Of a stretch of DNA of 64,000 nucleotides, positions 8,595-17,622 are shown in pieces. Every line of letters starts with the position of its first letter. Position 1 is the first letter of the stretch. Source of the stretch: Burkholderia sp. BCC1644 (lineage in GTDB: Bacteria > Pseudomonadota > Gammaproteobacteria > Burkholderiales > Burkholderiaceae); assembly GCF_902833225.1 (NCBI RefSeq), contig NZ_CADFEI010000017.1, forward strand, positions 62,001 to 126,000, written 5' to 3'. Made by a program: the position numbers and the translations under genes. Below the pieces are notes generated by a model. It saw nothing but the letters and a program-made list of their open reading frames with translations. It searched no databases and was not told the DNA's origin.

Positions 8595-10400
8595 TTACGC
8601 GCCCAGCCACATCATCAGGTGCTCGACGCCCGGGCCGAGCGCAAGCGCCGGCACGTAGGTCAGCGCGCCCACCAGCAGCACGGTGCCGAGCAGCAGCACG
8701 ACGAACAGCGGACCGTGCGTCGGCAGCGTGCCGCTCGTCACCGCGATGCGCTTCTTCGCGGCCAGCGAACCGGCGATCGCCAGCACCGGCACGATCGTGC
8801 CGAAACGGCCGAACCACATCGCGATCGCGGTCATCCAGTTGTAGAACGGCGTGCCGACCGTCAGGCCCGCGAACGCGCTGCCGTTGTTGTTGGCGGCCGA
8901 GCTGAACGCGTACAGGATTTCCGAGAAGCCGTGCGGCCCCGGGTTCGCGATGCCGGCCTTGCCCGCATCGGCGAGCACGGCGATCGACGTGCCGACCAGC
9001 ACCAGCAGCGGCGTGAGCAGCACGACGATCGACACCATCTTCATCTCGTACGCTTCGATCTTCTTGCCGACGTATTCCGGCGTGCGGCCGATCATCAGGC
9101 CGGCGACGAACACCGCGAGCAGCGCGAACACGAGCATCCCGTAGAGACCCGAGCCGACCCCGCCGAAGATCACCTCGCCGAGCTGCATCAGCAGCATCGG
9201 CACGAGACCGCCGAGCGGCGTCAGCGAATCGTGCATCGTGTCGACCGCGCCGCATGACGCGGCCGTCGTCGCGACCGTGAAGATGCCGGTCTGCGCGATG
9301 CCGAAGCGCGTTTCCTTGCCTTCCATGTTGCCGCCCGGCTGCAGCGCGCTCGTCGACTGGTCGACGTGCAGCGCGGCGAGCGTCGGGTTGCCGCCCTGCT
9401 CGGCGCTCACCTCGATGCCGACCGCGACCGCGAACGCGACCGTCATCGCGGCGAGCACGGCGATGCCCTGCCGGCGGTCGCCGATCATGCGGCCGAACAC
9501 GAGACACAGCGCGGCCGGGATGATCAGGATCGAGAAGATCTGCAGGAAGTTCGCGAACGGCGTCGGGTTCTCGTACGGGTGCGCGGAGTTCGCGTTGAAG
9601 AAGCCGCCGCCGTTGGTGCCGAGCATCTTGATCGCTTCCTGCGACGCGACCGGGCCCATCGCGAGCGTCTGCTTCGTGAGCGGGGTCGGCACCGTCACCG
9701 CGTTGCCCTTGTCGTCCTTCACCGGGTTGCCCTGCGCGTCGAGCTTCGGCGCCGCATAGGTGCTCGTCTGCAGCACCGGCACGTCCTCGTACGACTTCAT
9801 GTTCTGGATCACGCCCTGGCTCATCAGCAGCGCGGCGATGATCATCGACATCGGCACGAGCACGTACATCGTCACGCGCGTGAGGTCGACCCAGAAGTTG
9901 CCGATCGTCTGCGCGGTGTGACGCGCGAAGCCGCGGATCAGCGCGATCACGACGACGATGCCGGTCGCAGCCGACAGGAAGTTCTGCACGGTGAAGCCGA
10001 GCGTCTGCGCCAGGTAGCTGACGGTCTGTTCGGGCGTGTAATCCTGCCAGTTCGTGTTGGTGACGAAGCTGACGGCCGTATTGAATGCGCCGTCGACCGT
10101 CATCGCGCCGAATTGCTGCGGGTTGCCGGGCAGGAAGCCCTGCAGGCGCAGCAGGCCATAGAGGAACAATGCGCCGAGCGCGTTGAACGCGATCGTCGCG
10201 AGCGCGTACTGCTTCCAGTTCATCTCGCTGCCGGCGTCGACGCCGGCGATGCGGTACAGCACGCGCTCGAGCGGCCCGAACACGCGCACGACGCGCGAGC
10301 TGCCGTCCATCACGGCCGTCAGGTAACGGGCGACCGGAACGGCCGCCGCCAGCAGTACGACGATGAACAACAGCGATTGCATCAGGTTGTTCGCGTTCAT
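8595..10400 (-). CDS. kdpA: KdpA, K+-binding channel-like subunit
   Basis: A 601-residue polytopic membrane protein, normal length for KdpA, related to the SKT superfamily of K+ channels. It shows the family segments [27 protein letters not shown] and TTAASCGAV, which include selectivity-filter loops. It forms the high-affinity K+ pathway of KdpFABC. The start ATG at 10398-10400 overlaps the kdpF stop in an ATGA arrangement; the frame stays open upstream only because of the high GC content. Second membrane gene of the operon. Confidence 0.97.
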   Translation of the reverse strand: MNANNLMQSLLFIVVLLAAAVPVARYLTAVMDGSSRVVRVFGPLERVLYRIAGVDAGSEMNWKQYALATIAFNALGALFLYGLLRLQGFLPGNPQQFGAMTVDGAFNTAVSFVTNTNWQDYTPEQTVSYLAQTLGFTVQNFLSAATGIVVVIALIRGFARHTAQTIGNFWVDLTRVTMYVLVPMSMIIAALLMSQGVIQNMKSYEDVPVLQTSTYAAPKLDAQGNPVKDDKGNAVTVPTPLTKQTLAMGPVASQEAIKMLGTNGGGFFNANSAHPYENPTPFANFLQIFSILIIPAALCLVFGRMIGDRRQGIAVLAAMTVAFAVAVGIEVSAEQGGNPTLAALHVDQSTSALQPGGNMEGKETRFGIAQTGIFTVATTAASCGAVDTMHDSLTPLGGLVPMLLMQLGEVIFGGVGSGLYGMLVFALLAVFVAGLMIGRTPEYVGKKIEAYEMKMVSIVVLLTPLLVLVGTSIAVLADAGKAGIANPGPHGFSEILYAFSSAANNNGSAFAGLTVGTPFYNWMTAIAMWFGRFGTIVPVLAIAGSLAAKKRIAVTSGTLPTHGPLFVVLLLGTVLLVGALTYVPALALGPGVEHLMMWLGA

Positions 10401-10489
10401 TCGATGTCCTCCGCGCGCAGCAGCGCAAAGACGAGATACGCGAACAGCAGGGCCGTCGAGGCGCCCGCCAGCCAAAGCATCCAGGTCAT
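10397..10489 (-). CDS. kdpF: KdpF, small stabilising subunit
   Basis: A 30-residue single-helix peptide, [15 protein letters not shown] followed by [15 protein letters not shown]. The [10 protein letters not shown] ending matches the YLVYALINAE end of E. coli KdpF. KdpF binds at the KdpA surface and stabilises the complex. Its start overlaps the stop of the upstream 35-aa ORF and its stop overlaps kdpA's start, both as ATGA. A later start at the internal Met (residue 4) is possible. Confidence 0.9.
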   Translation of the reverse strand: MTWMLWLAGASTALLFAYLVFALLRAEDIE

Positions 10490-10593
10490 GCTCGCCCCCC
10501 GCGGCCGTATTGCACGAGCTTCTCGCAACCGGCGATCAAACCGAGGATCAGCGCGGTGAAAAGCACCAGGGCGCCGATAAATACCCCATCCAT
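10486..10593 (-). CDS. Small membrane peptide at the head of the kdp operon
   Basis: A 35-residue [18 protein letters not shown] then [20 protein letters not shown]: one hydrophobic helix (residues 4-21), then a GCEKL motif and a basic tail. It starts at 10591-10593, with GGAG about 9 bases upstream, and its stop overlaps kdpF's start as ATGA, so it is positioned as the first cistron of the kdp operon. From memory, short ORFs with a helix followed by GCE+L also precede kdpF in other proteobacteria, but I know no assigned function. A second, unrelated possible start six codons upstream lacks a ribosome-binding site. Confidence 0.65.
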   Translation of the reverse strand: MDGVFIGALVLFTALILGLIAGCEKLVQYGRGGRA

Positions 10594-10631
10594 TTTTGTG
10601 TTCTCCGTCATCGAAGTGAGACGACTAGAAC

Positions 10632-10662
10632 CTTATGGGAATGCACGTAAAGGACGGGTCAA
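10632..10662 (-). promoter_or_regulatory. kdpF: Weak candidate kdp promoter
   Basis: On the minus strand a TTGACC (10657-10662) is followed 17-19 bases later by CCCATAAG, a poor -10. Weak sigma70 elements fit a promoter that needs KdpE. A T-rich patch just upstream (near 10680-10700 on the minus strand, around TTTACACGGTTTTTATAT) is a plausible KdpE-binding area by analogy with E. coli. Confidence 0.25.
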
Positions 10663-10789
10663 AGGTATCGGGGCGGATATAAAAACCGTGTAAACGCGCG
10701 ACGGGGACAAACCGGGAGGCGGGACGGACGGCGCCGCGGCGCCGTCCGCAAGGGCGCGTGCCGGCATGGCGCCGGCACGGGGAGGCAGG

Positions 10790-11764
10790 TCAGGGAACGA
10801 GGATCGTCGAGCCGGTGGTCTTGCGCGCTTCGAGATCCGCATGCGCGCGGCCGACTTCCGCGAGCGGATAACGCTGGTTGATGCTGGTCTTCACCTTGCC
10901 CGACAGGATCACGTCGAACAGCTCGGCGGCCGCGGCTTCGAGATCGGCGCGCTTCGCGATGTACGAGAACAGCGTCGGCCGCGTGAAGAACAGCGAGCCG
11001 CGCGACGAGAACTCCTTCGAGTCGATCGGCGGCAACGGGCCCGACGCGTTGCCGAAGCTGACGAAGTAGCCGAGCGGCGCGAGGCAGTCGAGCGAGCCGA
11101 TGTAGGTGTCCTTGCCGATCGAATCGTAGACGACCGGCACGCCCGCACCGTTCGTGATCTCCTTCACGCGCTGCGTGAAGTTCTCGCGCGTGTAGACGAT
11201 CGGGTGATCGCAGCCGTGCGCCTTCGCGAGTTCGGCCTTTTCGTCGGAACCGACCGTCCCGATCACCGTCGCGCCGAGCGCCTTTGCCCACTGGCACACG
11301 AGCAGGCCGACGCCGCCGGCCGCCGCGTGGATCAGGATCGTGTCGCCGGCCTTCACCGGGTAGGTGCGGCGCAGCAGGTAGTGCGCGGTCAGGCCCTGCA
11401 GCATCACCGACGCCGCGTCGTCGTAGCTGATGCCGTCGGGCAGCTTCACGAGCCGCTCGGCCGGCATCACGCGCTCCTGCGCATACGCGCCCGGCGGTTG
11501 CCCGACATACGCCACGCGGTCGCCGATCTTGAGCGCGGTCACGCCGTCGCCGACGGCCGTCACCTCGCCCGCCGCCTCCATCCCGAGACCGCCGGGCAGC
11601 GGTTGCGGATAAAGGCCCGTGCGGAAATACACGTCGATGTAGTTGAGCCCGACCGCGTGCTGCCGGATGCGGACCTCGCCCGCCTTCGGCTCGCCGACCT
11701 CGACATCGACCCACTTCATCACGTCCGGGCCGCCCGGCTGGTCGTATCGGATTGCTTTCGGCAT
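10790..11764 (-). CDS. qor: NADPH:quinone oxidoreductase, zeta-crystallin family
   Basis: A 324-residue medium-chain dehydrogenase/reductase without the zinc-binding cysteines of alcohol dehydrogenases. The catalytic GroES-like domain (about 1-125) contains the family string GLNYIDVYFRTGLY, and the nucleotide-binding domain has AAAGGVG at 147-153. These enzymes reduce quinones with NADPH in the cytoplasm. The gene stands between the kdp operon and mgsA, same strand, with gaps of about 180 bases on each side. The substrate cannot be told from sequence. Confidence 0.9.
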   Translation of the reverse strand: MPKAIRYDQPGGPDVMKWVDVEVGEPKAGEVRIRQHAVGLNYIDVYFRTGLYPQPLPGGLGMEAAGEVTAVGDGVTALKIGDRVAYVGQPPGAYAQERVMPAERLVKLPDGISYDDAASVMLQGLTAHYLLRRTYPVKAGDTILIHAAAGGVGLLVCQWAKALGATVIGTVGSDEKAELAKAHGCDHPIVYTRENFTQRVKEITNGAGVPVVYDSIGKDTYIGSLDCLAPLGYFVSFGNASGPLPPIDSKEFSSRGSLFFTRPTLFSYIAKRADLEAAAAELFDVILSGKVKTSINQRYPLAEVGRAHADLEARKTTGSTILVP

Positions 11765-11941
11765 CGTTTCGCTCCTCGTCTGTCAATCGGTCAGGAAAAA
11801 TTCCGGGTCGCCGATGCGCGGGCCGGCCGATTCATGCGGGAACCGGGCGGCGGACGCGTATCGCGACGCACGATTCTCGCGCGTCGCCGCCGTCCGTGCA
11901 TGGCCCTGCCGCGAGCAGGGGCAATCGGGCGCGGCGCGTGC

Positions 11942-12334
11942 CTAGCAAACGTCCTGCATGTTGCGCGCCAGATCGTCGAGCAGCATCCGCGCGGTGGCGA
12001 CGTTGGTCGCAACCGGCACGTCGTGCACGTCGCACGCGCGCACGAGCGCGGTGATGTCGGGGTCGTGCGGCTGCGCGGTCATCGGATCGCGCAGGAACAC
12101 GACGATGTCGACGCGGCCTTCGGCCAGTTCCGCGCCGATCTGCAGGTCGCCGCCCAGCGGCCCCGACAGCTTGCGCTCGACCTCCAGCCCGTGCGCGGCT
12201 GCAATACGGCCGCCCGTCGTGCCCGTCCCGACCAGCCGGCATTGCGCGAGCGTCGCGCGGTATTCGCCCGCGAGCGCGACGATCTCGTCCTTCTTCGCGT
12301 CGTGCGCAATCAATGCGATGCGGGGTTTGCTCAT
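11942..12334 (-). CDS. mgsA: Methylglyoxal synthase
   Basis: A 130-residue protein, the normal length for MgsA, which converts dihydroxyacetone phosphate to methylglyoxal and phosphate and bypasses lower glycolysis. Key residues are visible: H11 in IALIAHD, the phosphate-binding TGTTGG (37-42), catalytic D63 in [10 protein letters not shown], and H90/D93 in TAQPHDPD, equivalent to E. coli D71, H98 and D101. The start codon has a GGAG-type ribosome-binding site. It is 55 bases downstream of the SDR gene on the same strand, possibly cotranscribed. Confidence 0.95.
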   Translation of the reverse strand: MSKPRIALIAHDAKKDEIVALAGEYRATLAQCRLVGTGTTGGRIAAAHGLEVERKLSGPLGGDLQIGAELAEGRVDIVVFLRDPMTAQPHDPDITALVRACDVHDVPVATNVATARMLLDDLARNMQDVC

Positions 12335-12389
12335 CTCCAGTTCCTTCGTCGTTCGGTTGTTGTCGTGATCGTGAATCGAAAGGCGCGGG

Positions 12390-13169
12390 TCAGAACGTAC
12401 CCGGATACGCGCCGCCGTCGAGCAGCCAGTTCTGGCCGGTGATGTAGCCGGCGTGCACGCTGCACAGGAACGCGCAGGCTGCGCCGAATTCGGCGCGCGT
12501 GCCGAGGCGGCCCGCCGGGATGTCGTTTGCGCGCCGCACGCGCATTTCGTCGACCGTCACGCCCTGCGCCTTCGCCGATGCGGCGAGCGTCGTCGCGATC
12601 CGGTCGGTGTCGAACAGCCCCGGCAGCAGGTTGTTGATCGTCACGCCCTGGCCGGCGACCTTGCGCGACAGCCCCGCGACGAAGCCGGTCAGCCCCGAGC
12701 GCGCGCCGTTCGACAGCGCGAGCACGTCGATCGGCGACTTCACGGCCGAACTGGTGATGTTGACGATCCGGCCGAAGCGGCGCCCGATCATCCCGTCGAT
12801 GGTCGCGCGGATCAGCTCGATCGGCGTCAGCATGTTCGACTCGAGCGCGCGGATCCAGTCGTCGTGCGAGAAGTCGCGGAAGTCGCCGGGCGGCGGGCCG
12901 CCGGCATTCGTCACGAGAATGTCCGGCTGCGGGCACGCGGCGAGCGCGGCCGCGCGCCCGTCCGGCGTCGTGATGTCGCAAGCGACCGCGGTGACCGACA
13001 CGTTCGCGCCGGCGCGGATCTCCTCCGCGGTTTCCTCGAGCGTGTCGCGCGTGCGCGCGACGATCACGAGGTTCACGCCCTCGGCGGCCAGCGCTTCCGC
13101 GCAGCCGCGCCCGAGACCCTTGCTTGCTGCGCATACGAGCGCGGTCTTTCCTTCGATACCGAGATCCAT
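12390..13169 (-). CDS. SDR-fold protein resembling 3-oxoacyl-ACP reductase, catalytic Tyr/Lys not conserved
   Basis: A 259-residue short-chain dehydrogenase fold. The cofactor loop reads AASKGLGRG (14-22), not the usual TGxxxGxG; NAG is present at 88-90 and serines at 140-141. Where the YxxxK motif should be, the sequence is ALSNGARSG: Leu152 takes the Tyr position and Ala156 the Lys position. This fits the known BKR-like subgroup of SDRs that deviates from both the NAD motif and the catalytic tetrad. So it may bind a nucleotide but use other chemistry, or none. The start has an AGGGAG ribosome-binding site. Calling it a fatty-acid enzyme would overreach. Confidence 0.85.
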   Translation of the reverse strand: MDLGIEGKTALVCAASKGLGRGCAEALAAEGVNLVIVARTRDTLEETAEEIRAGANVSVTAVACDITTPDGRAAALAACPQPDILVTNAGGPPPGDFRDFSHDDWIRALESNMLTPIELIRATIDGMIGRRFGRIVNITSSAVKSPIDVLALSNGARSGLTGFVAGLSRKVAGQGVTINNLLPGLFDTDRIATTLAASAKAQGVTVDEMRVRRANDIPAGRLGTRAEFGAACAFLCSVHAGYITGQNWLLDGGAYPGTF

Positions 13170-13297
13170 CGTCGACTCCCTGGTGGCGACGCGCGCCGGG
13201 ACGGCCCCGCCGCGCCGGTGGGCGGGCGAACGGGCGTGCGCGGCGCGCGGATTGTCGTGAGACGTCGATAATATCCGGATCATGCGGCGCGCCTTGG

Positions 13298-13303
13298 TAA
13301 AAT
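13298..13303 (+). promoter_or_regulatory. -10 box candidate for upp
   Basis: TAAAAT, 74 bases before the upp start in the divergent gap shared with the SDR gene. No convincing -35 box is seen. Confidence 0.3.
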
Positions 13304-13376
13304 TGCGGCCATAAGCGGCAGCCGGCTTGCGCCCGCCGCCGCCCCGATCCCCTTTTGCCGCCAAGGCGCCCCCGTC

Positions 13377-14027
13377 ATGAAACAGGACAGCCGTTTCCCG
13401 AATCTCTTCATCACCGATCACCCGCTGATCCAGCACAAGCTCACGCACATGCGCGACAAGGACACGTCGACGCGTACGTTCCGCGAGCTGCTGCGCGAAA
13501 TCACGCTGCTGATGGGCTACGAGATCACCCGCAACCTGCCGATCACGACCAAGCGGGTCGAAACCCCGCTGGTGGCGGTCGACGCGCCCGTGATCGCGGG
13601 CAAGAAGCTCGCGATCGTGCCCGTGCTGCGCGCGGGCATCGGGATGTCGGACGGCCTGCTCGACCTGGTGCCGTCCGCGCGGGTCGGCCACATCGGCGTG
13701 TACCGCGCCGAGGACCACCGCCCGGTCGAATACCTGGTGCGCCTGCCTGACCTGGAAGACCGCATCTTCATCCTGTGCGACCCGATGGTCGCGACCGGCT
13801 ATTCGGCCGTGCACGCGGTCGACGTGCTCAAGCGCCGCAACGTGCCGGCCGCGAACATCATGTTCGTCGCGCTGGTCGCCGCGCCCGAGGGCGTCCAGGT
13901 GTTCCAGGACGCGCACCCCGACGTGAAGCTGTTCGTCGCGTCGCTCGATTCGCACCTGAACGAACACGCGTACATCGTGCCGGGCCTCGGCGACGCGGGC
14001 GACCGCCTGTTCGGCACCAAGAACTGA
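13377..14027 (+). CDS. upp: Uracil phosphoribosyltransferase
   Basis: A 216-residue enzyme of pyrimidine salvage that joins uracil and PRPP to give UMP. It has the PRPP-binding loop [12 protein letters not shown] (134-145), the PVLRAGIGM segment near residue 82 and a C-terminal uracil-binding [12 protein letters not shown]. Length and motifs are standard. It lies divergent to the SDR gene and 217 bases before yebC. The ribosome-binding site is weak (AAGG about 15 bases upstream). Confidence 0.97.
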
Positions 14028-14124
14028 GTGCCTGCGCGGCCGCGCGGCGCGCGGCCCGGCCTGCTGCGGCCTGCCCGGCCGTTCGGCCATGCGCGGCGGC
14101 CCCGAACCGGCGGTCGCCGCGTGA

Positions 14125-14130
14125 TAAAAT
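14125..14130 (+). promoter_or_regulatory. -10 box candidate for yebC
   Basis: TAAAAT in GTGATAAAATCACG, about 115 bases before yebC. The surrounding GTGAT/ATCAC forms a small inverted repeat that could be an operator or a coincidence. Confidence 0.3.
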
Positions 14131-14244
14131 CACGCTCCACTCGATACGCGCGGCCCCGCGGCTTCATGCCCGCCGACACGGCCGCCGACTCAACGACACA
14201 TTGAAACAATCGCCCGCGCTGCGCGCCCGGGCACGGAGAAAGGT

Positions 14245-14973
14245 ATGGCTGGTCATTCGAAATGGGCCAACATCAAGCATAAGAAGGCAGCGGCCGACGC
14301 GAAGCGCGGCAAGATCTGGACCCGCCTGATCAAGGAAATCCAGGTCGCGGCGCGCCTCGGCGGCGGCGATGTCAACTCGAACCCGCGCCTGCGTCTCGCG
14401 GTCGACAAGGCAGCCGACGCGAACATGCCGAAGGACAACGTCAAGCGCGCGATCGATCGCGGCGTCGGCGGCGCGGACGGCGCGAACTACGAAGAAATCC
14501 GTTACGAAGGCTACGGCATCAGCGGCGCGGCGATCATCGTCGACACGCTGACCGACAACCGCACGCGTACGGTCGCGGAAGTTCGCCACGCATTCTCGAA
14601 GTTCGGCGGCAACATGGGTACCGACGGCTCGGTCGCGTTCATGTTCGATCACGTCGGCCAGTTCCTGTTCGCGCCCGGCACGTCGGAAGACGCGCTGATG
14701 GAAGCCGCGCTCGAAGCCGGTGCGAACGACGTGAACACGAACGACGACGGCTCGATCGAAGTGCTGTGCGACTGGCAGGCATTCTCGGCGGTGAAGGACG
14801 CGCTCGAAGCCGCCGGCTTCAAGGCCGAACTCGCCGAAGTGACGATGAAGCCGCAGAACGAAGTCGAATTCACCGGCGACGACGCAGCGAAGATGCAGAA
14901 GCTCCTGGACGCGCTCGAGAACCTCGACGACGTGCAGGACGTGTATACGAACGCCGTCATCATCGAGGAATGA
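14245..14973 (+). CDS. yebC: YebC/TACO1 family protein
   Basis: A 242-residue protein beginning [20 protein letters not shown], the hallmark of the YebC/PmpR/TACO1 family. Members act as transcriptional regulators in some bacteria and, in more recent work, help ribosomes through difficult sequences such as polyproline. Three acidic domains are recognisable, including [20 protein letters not shown] and the C-terminal [21 protein letters not shown] ribosome-binding site precedes the start. It is followed by purD after about 100 bases on the same strand. Confidence 0.95.
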   Translation: MAGHSKWANIKHKKAAADAKRGKIWTRLIKEIQVAARLGGGDVNSNPRLRLAVDKAADANMPKDNVKRAIDRGVGGADGANYEEIRYEGYGISGAAIIVDTLTDNRTRTVAEVRHAFSKFGGNMGTDGSVAFMFDHVGQFLFAPGTSEDALMEAALEAGANDVNTNDDGSIEVLCDWQAFSAVKDALEAAGFKAELAEVTMKPQNEVEFTGDDAAKMQKLLDALENLDDVQDVYTNAVIIEE

Positions 14974-15077
14974 GATGCCGGCCGCCGTGCGCCTGTCGCG
15001 GCGGCGGCCCGACCGATACCGCGGCCGGCGCGCCTGAGCGTGCCGGCCGCCCTGTTTTCTAGTCTGCGGGGAATCCC

Positions 15078-16358
15078 ATGAAACTACTCGTCGTCGGTTC
15101 CGGCGGCCGCGAACATGCGCTGGCGTGGAAGCTCGCGCAGTCGCCGCGCGTCCAGATGGTCTACGTCGCGCCCGGCAATGGCGGCACGGCGCAGGACGAG
15201 CGTCTGAAGAACGTCGATATCACGTCGCTCGACGAACTCGCCGATTTCGCGGAAAGCGAAGGCGTCGCGTTCACGCTCGTCGGGCCGGAAGCACCGCTCG
15301 CGGCCGGCATCGTCAACCTGTTCCGCGCACGCGGCCTGAAGGTATTCGGCCCGACCCGCGAAGCCGCGCAGCTCGAAAGCTCGAAGGATTTCGCGAAGGC
15401 GTTCATGAAGCGCCACGGCATCCCGACCGCCGAGTACGAAACGTTCTCCGACGTAGCCGCCGCCCATGCGTACATCGACGCGAAGGGTGCGCCGATCGTC
15501 GTGAAGGCCGACGGCCTCGCGGCCGGCAAGGGCGTCGTCGTCGCGATGACGCTCGAAGAGGCGCATGCAGCGGTCGACATGATGCTGTCGGGCAACAAGC
15601 TCGGCGACGCCGGCGCGCGCGTCGTGATCGAGGAATTCCTCGACGGCGAGGAAGCGAGCTTCATCGTGATGGTCGACGGCAAGCACGCACTGGCACTGGC
15701 TTCGAGCCAGGACCACAAGCGCCTGCTCGACGAAGACCGCGGCCCGAACACCGGCGGCATGGGCGCGTATTCGCCCGCGCCGATCGTCACGCCGCAGATG
15801 CACGCACGCGTGATGCGCGAGATCATCATGCCGACCGTGCGTGGCATGGAAAAGGACGGCATCCGCTTCACGGGCTTCCTGTACGCGGGCCTGATGATCG
15901 ACAAGGAAGGCAATCCGCGCACGCTCGAGTTCAACTGCCGGATGGGCGACCCGGAAACGCAGCCGATCATGGCGCGCCTGAAGAGCGATTTCTCGAAGGT
16001 CGTCGAGCAGGCGATCGCGGGCACGCTCGACACGGTCGAGCTGGACTGGGACCGCCGCACCGCGCTCGGCGTCGTGCTGGCCGCGCACGGCTATCCGGAC
16101 GCGCCGCGCAAGGGCGACCGCATCAACGGGATCCCGGCCGAGACCGAACAGGCCGTGACGTTCCATGCGGGCACGACGCTCGGCGACGGCGACAAGCTGA
16201 CGACGTCCGGCGGCCGCGTGCTGTGCGTGGTCGGCCTGGCCGATTCGGTGCGCGAAGCGCAGCAGCATGCCTACGACACGATCAACCAGATCAATTTCGA
16301 AGGCATGCAGTACCGCCGCGACATCGGCTTCCGCGCGCTCAACCGCAAGAGCGTGTGA
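15078..16358 (+). CDS. purD: Phosphoribosylamine-glycine ligase (GAR synthetase)
   Basis: A 426-residue ATP-grasp enzyme of purine synthesis: 5-phosphoribosylamine plus glycine plus ATP gives GAR. It begins MKLLVVGSGGREHALAWKLA, has the ATP-grasp segment PIVVKADGLAAGKGVVVA (about 135-152), the QDHKRLLDEDRGPNTGGMGAYSPAP signature and the metal-binding EFNCRMGDPETQ. Length is normal. A GGGGAA ribosome-binding site precedes the ATG. The 302-base gap behind it holds the palindromic element. Confidence 0.97.
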   Translation: MKLLVVGSGGREHALAWKLAQSPRVQMVYVAPGNGGTAQDERLKNVDITSLDELADFAESEGVAFTLVGPEAPLAAGIVNLFRARGLKVFGPTREAAQLESSKDFAKAFMKRHGIPTAEYETFSDVAAAHAYIDAKGAPIVVKADGLAAGKGVVVAMTLEEAHAAVDMMLSGNKLGDAGARVVIEEFLDGEEASFIVMVDGKHALALASSQDHKRLLDEDRGPNTGGMGAYSPAPIVTPQMHARVMREIIMPTVRGMEKDGIRFTGFLYAGLMIDKEGNPRTLEFNCRMGDPETQPIMARLKSDFSKVVEQAIAGTLDTVELDWDRRTALGVVLAAHGYPDAPRKGDRINGIPAETEQAVTFHAGTTLGDGDKLTTSGGRVLCVVGLADSVREAQQHAYDTINQINFEGMQYRRDIGFRALNRKSV

Positions 16359-16379
16359 CGATCGCTTCGGGCGCGCCGC

Positions 16380-16584
16380 GAGGGGCCTGTTCCCGTCAAT
16401 AACGGGCCCTTCTGGCGGCCAGCCCCAGGATGGAATTTTTGTTGGTTTCGGGAACGTGCCTCGCCGGCCGCATTGCGGCGTTGCTCGTCGCTTGTTTGGC
16501 TCGGCCAAACGGCGCTCCTCGCGCCTTGCACGACGACCGGCAAGGCACGTTCGCAAGCCCGTCATTAGCGGGAACAGGCCCCTC
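16380..16584. repeat. 205-bp palindromic intergenic element with 28-bp terminal inverted repeats
   Basis: The ends 16380-16407 and 16557-16584 are inverted copies matching at 25 of 28 positions (GAGGGGCCTGTTCCCG core). Nested inside are a second inverted pair, 16452-16467 and 16537-16552 (GAACGTGCCTCGCCGG, 15 of 16), a 6-bp hairpin TTTGGC/GCCAAA (16495-16509) and a GGCGC/GCGCC hairpin. It fills most of the 302-base purD-hemF gap. I see no coding ORF with a ribosome-binding site and no obvious target-site duplication. Its form suggests a dispersed non-autonomous repeat or a large RNA hairpin/terminator; copy number elsewhere cannot be seen from this window. Confidence 0.7.
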
Positions 16585-16597
16585 TGCCGGGGTTCGA

Positions 16598-16603
16598 TAG
16601 AAT
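16598..16603 (+). promoter_or_regulatory. -10 box candidate for hemF
   Basis: TAGAAT, 58 bases before the hemF start and 14 bases after the palindromic element. If it is the promoter, its -35 region (about 16575-16580) lies inside the element's right arm, so the element may supply part of the hemF promoter. Confidence 0.35.
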
Positions 16604-16660
16604 GCCCGGCAGATGCCTTTTTTACGGCCCCCGCTTCGGGCGAGGGCACCCAGTCCAGAC

Positions 16661-17584
16661 ATGACCGATTCGACCTACGACGTAGCGCGCGTGCGCACGT
16701 ACCTCCAGGGCCTGCAGACACGCATCGCCGACGCGCTCGGCGCGCTCGACGGCACGCCGCTCGCGACCGACACGTGGCAGCGCGGGCCGGCCGAACGCCT
16801 GCGCGGCGGCGGCTGCACGCGGATTCTCGAAGGCGGCCGCGTGTTCGAACGCGCGGGGATCGGCTTTTCCGACGTCGCGGGCGATGCGCTGCCGCCGTCG
16901 GCGAGCGCGGCACGCCCGCAGCTCGCGGGCCGCGGCTTCGAGGCGCTCGGCGTGTCGCTCGTGCTGCACCCGCGCAATCCGTACTGCCCGACCGTCCACA
17001 TGAACGTGCGGATGCTGATCGCGACGAAACCGGGCGAGGAGCCCGTGTTCTGGTTCGGCGGCGGCATGGATCTGACACCCGTTTACGGTTTCGAGGACGA
17101 CGCGCGGCATTTCCACCAGACCTGCAAGGATGCGCTCGACCCGTTCGGCGCCGAGCTCTACCCGCGCTTCAAGAAATGGTGCGACGAGTATTTCTTCCTG
17201 AAGCACCGCAACGAAATGCGCGGCATCGGCGGGATCTTCTTCGACGATTTCTCCGAGCCCGGTTTCGAACGCTCGTTTGACATGATGCAAAGCGTCGGCG
17301 ACGCGTTCCTGCAGGCCTACCTGCCGATCGTCGAGCGCCGCGCCGAGTTGCCGTACGGCGAGCGCGAGCGCGACTTCCAGGCGTATCGCCGCGGCCGTTA
17401 CGTCGAATTCAACCTCGTGTTCGACCGCGGCACGCTGTTCGGCCTGCAAAGCGGCGGCCGGACCGAGTCGATCCTGATGTCGATGCCGCCGGCCGCGAAC
17501 TGGCGCTACAACTGGCAGCCCGAGCCGGGCACGCCTGAAGCGCGCCTGTACACCGACTTCATCGTGCCGCGCGACTGGGTCTGA
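16661..17584 (+). CDS. hemF: Coproporphyrinogen III oxidase, oxygen-dependent
   Basis: A 307-residue enzyme that oxidatively decarboxylates coproporphyrinogen III in heme synthesis. Signatures are [38 protein letters not shown] and [16 protein letters not shown] start it at 16661 ([11 protein letters not shown]), which gives the usual HemF length; an upstream in-frame ATG at 16613 adds 16 residues but sits close to the candidate promoter. It is followed by nadD after 38 bases. Confidence 0.95.
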   Translation: MTDSTYDVARVRTYLQGLQTRIADALGALDGTPLATDTWQRGPAERLRGGGCTRILEGGRVFERAGIGFSDVAGDALPPSASAARPQLAGRGFEALGVSLVLHPRNPYCPTVHMNVRMLIATKPGEEPVFWFGGGMDLTPVYGFEDDARHFHQTCKDALDPFGAELYPRFKKWCDEYFFLKHRNEMRGIGGIFFDDFSEPGFERSFDMMQSVGDAFLQAYLPIVERRAELPYGERERDFQAYRRGRYVEFNLVFDRGTLFGLQSGGRTESILMSMPPAANWRYNWQPEPGTPEARLYTDFIVPRDWV

Positions 17585-17622
17585 GCCCGCGCGCCCCGCT
17601 GCCCCAAGGAAAGGACGCGTTT

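Noticed and set aside
6381-9257. A 958-residue open frame opposite kdpB and kdpA
   Set aside because: Antisense shadow with the same His/Arg/Asp bias; kdpB and kdpA are unambiguous on the other strand.
16271-16662. Small ORFs inside the palindromic element (for example a 90-residue minus-strand frame)
   Set aside because: Such frames arise from the repeat itself; no ribosome-binding site and no protein family. I treat them as parts of the repeat.
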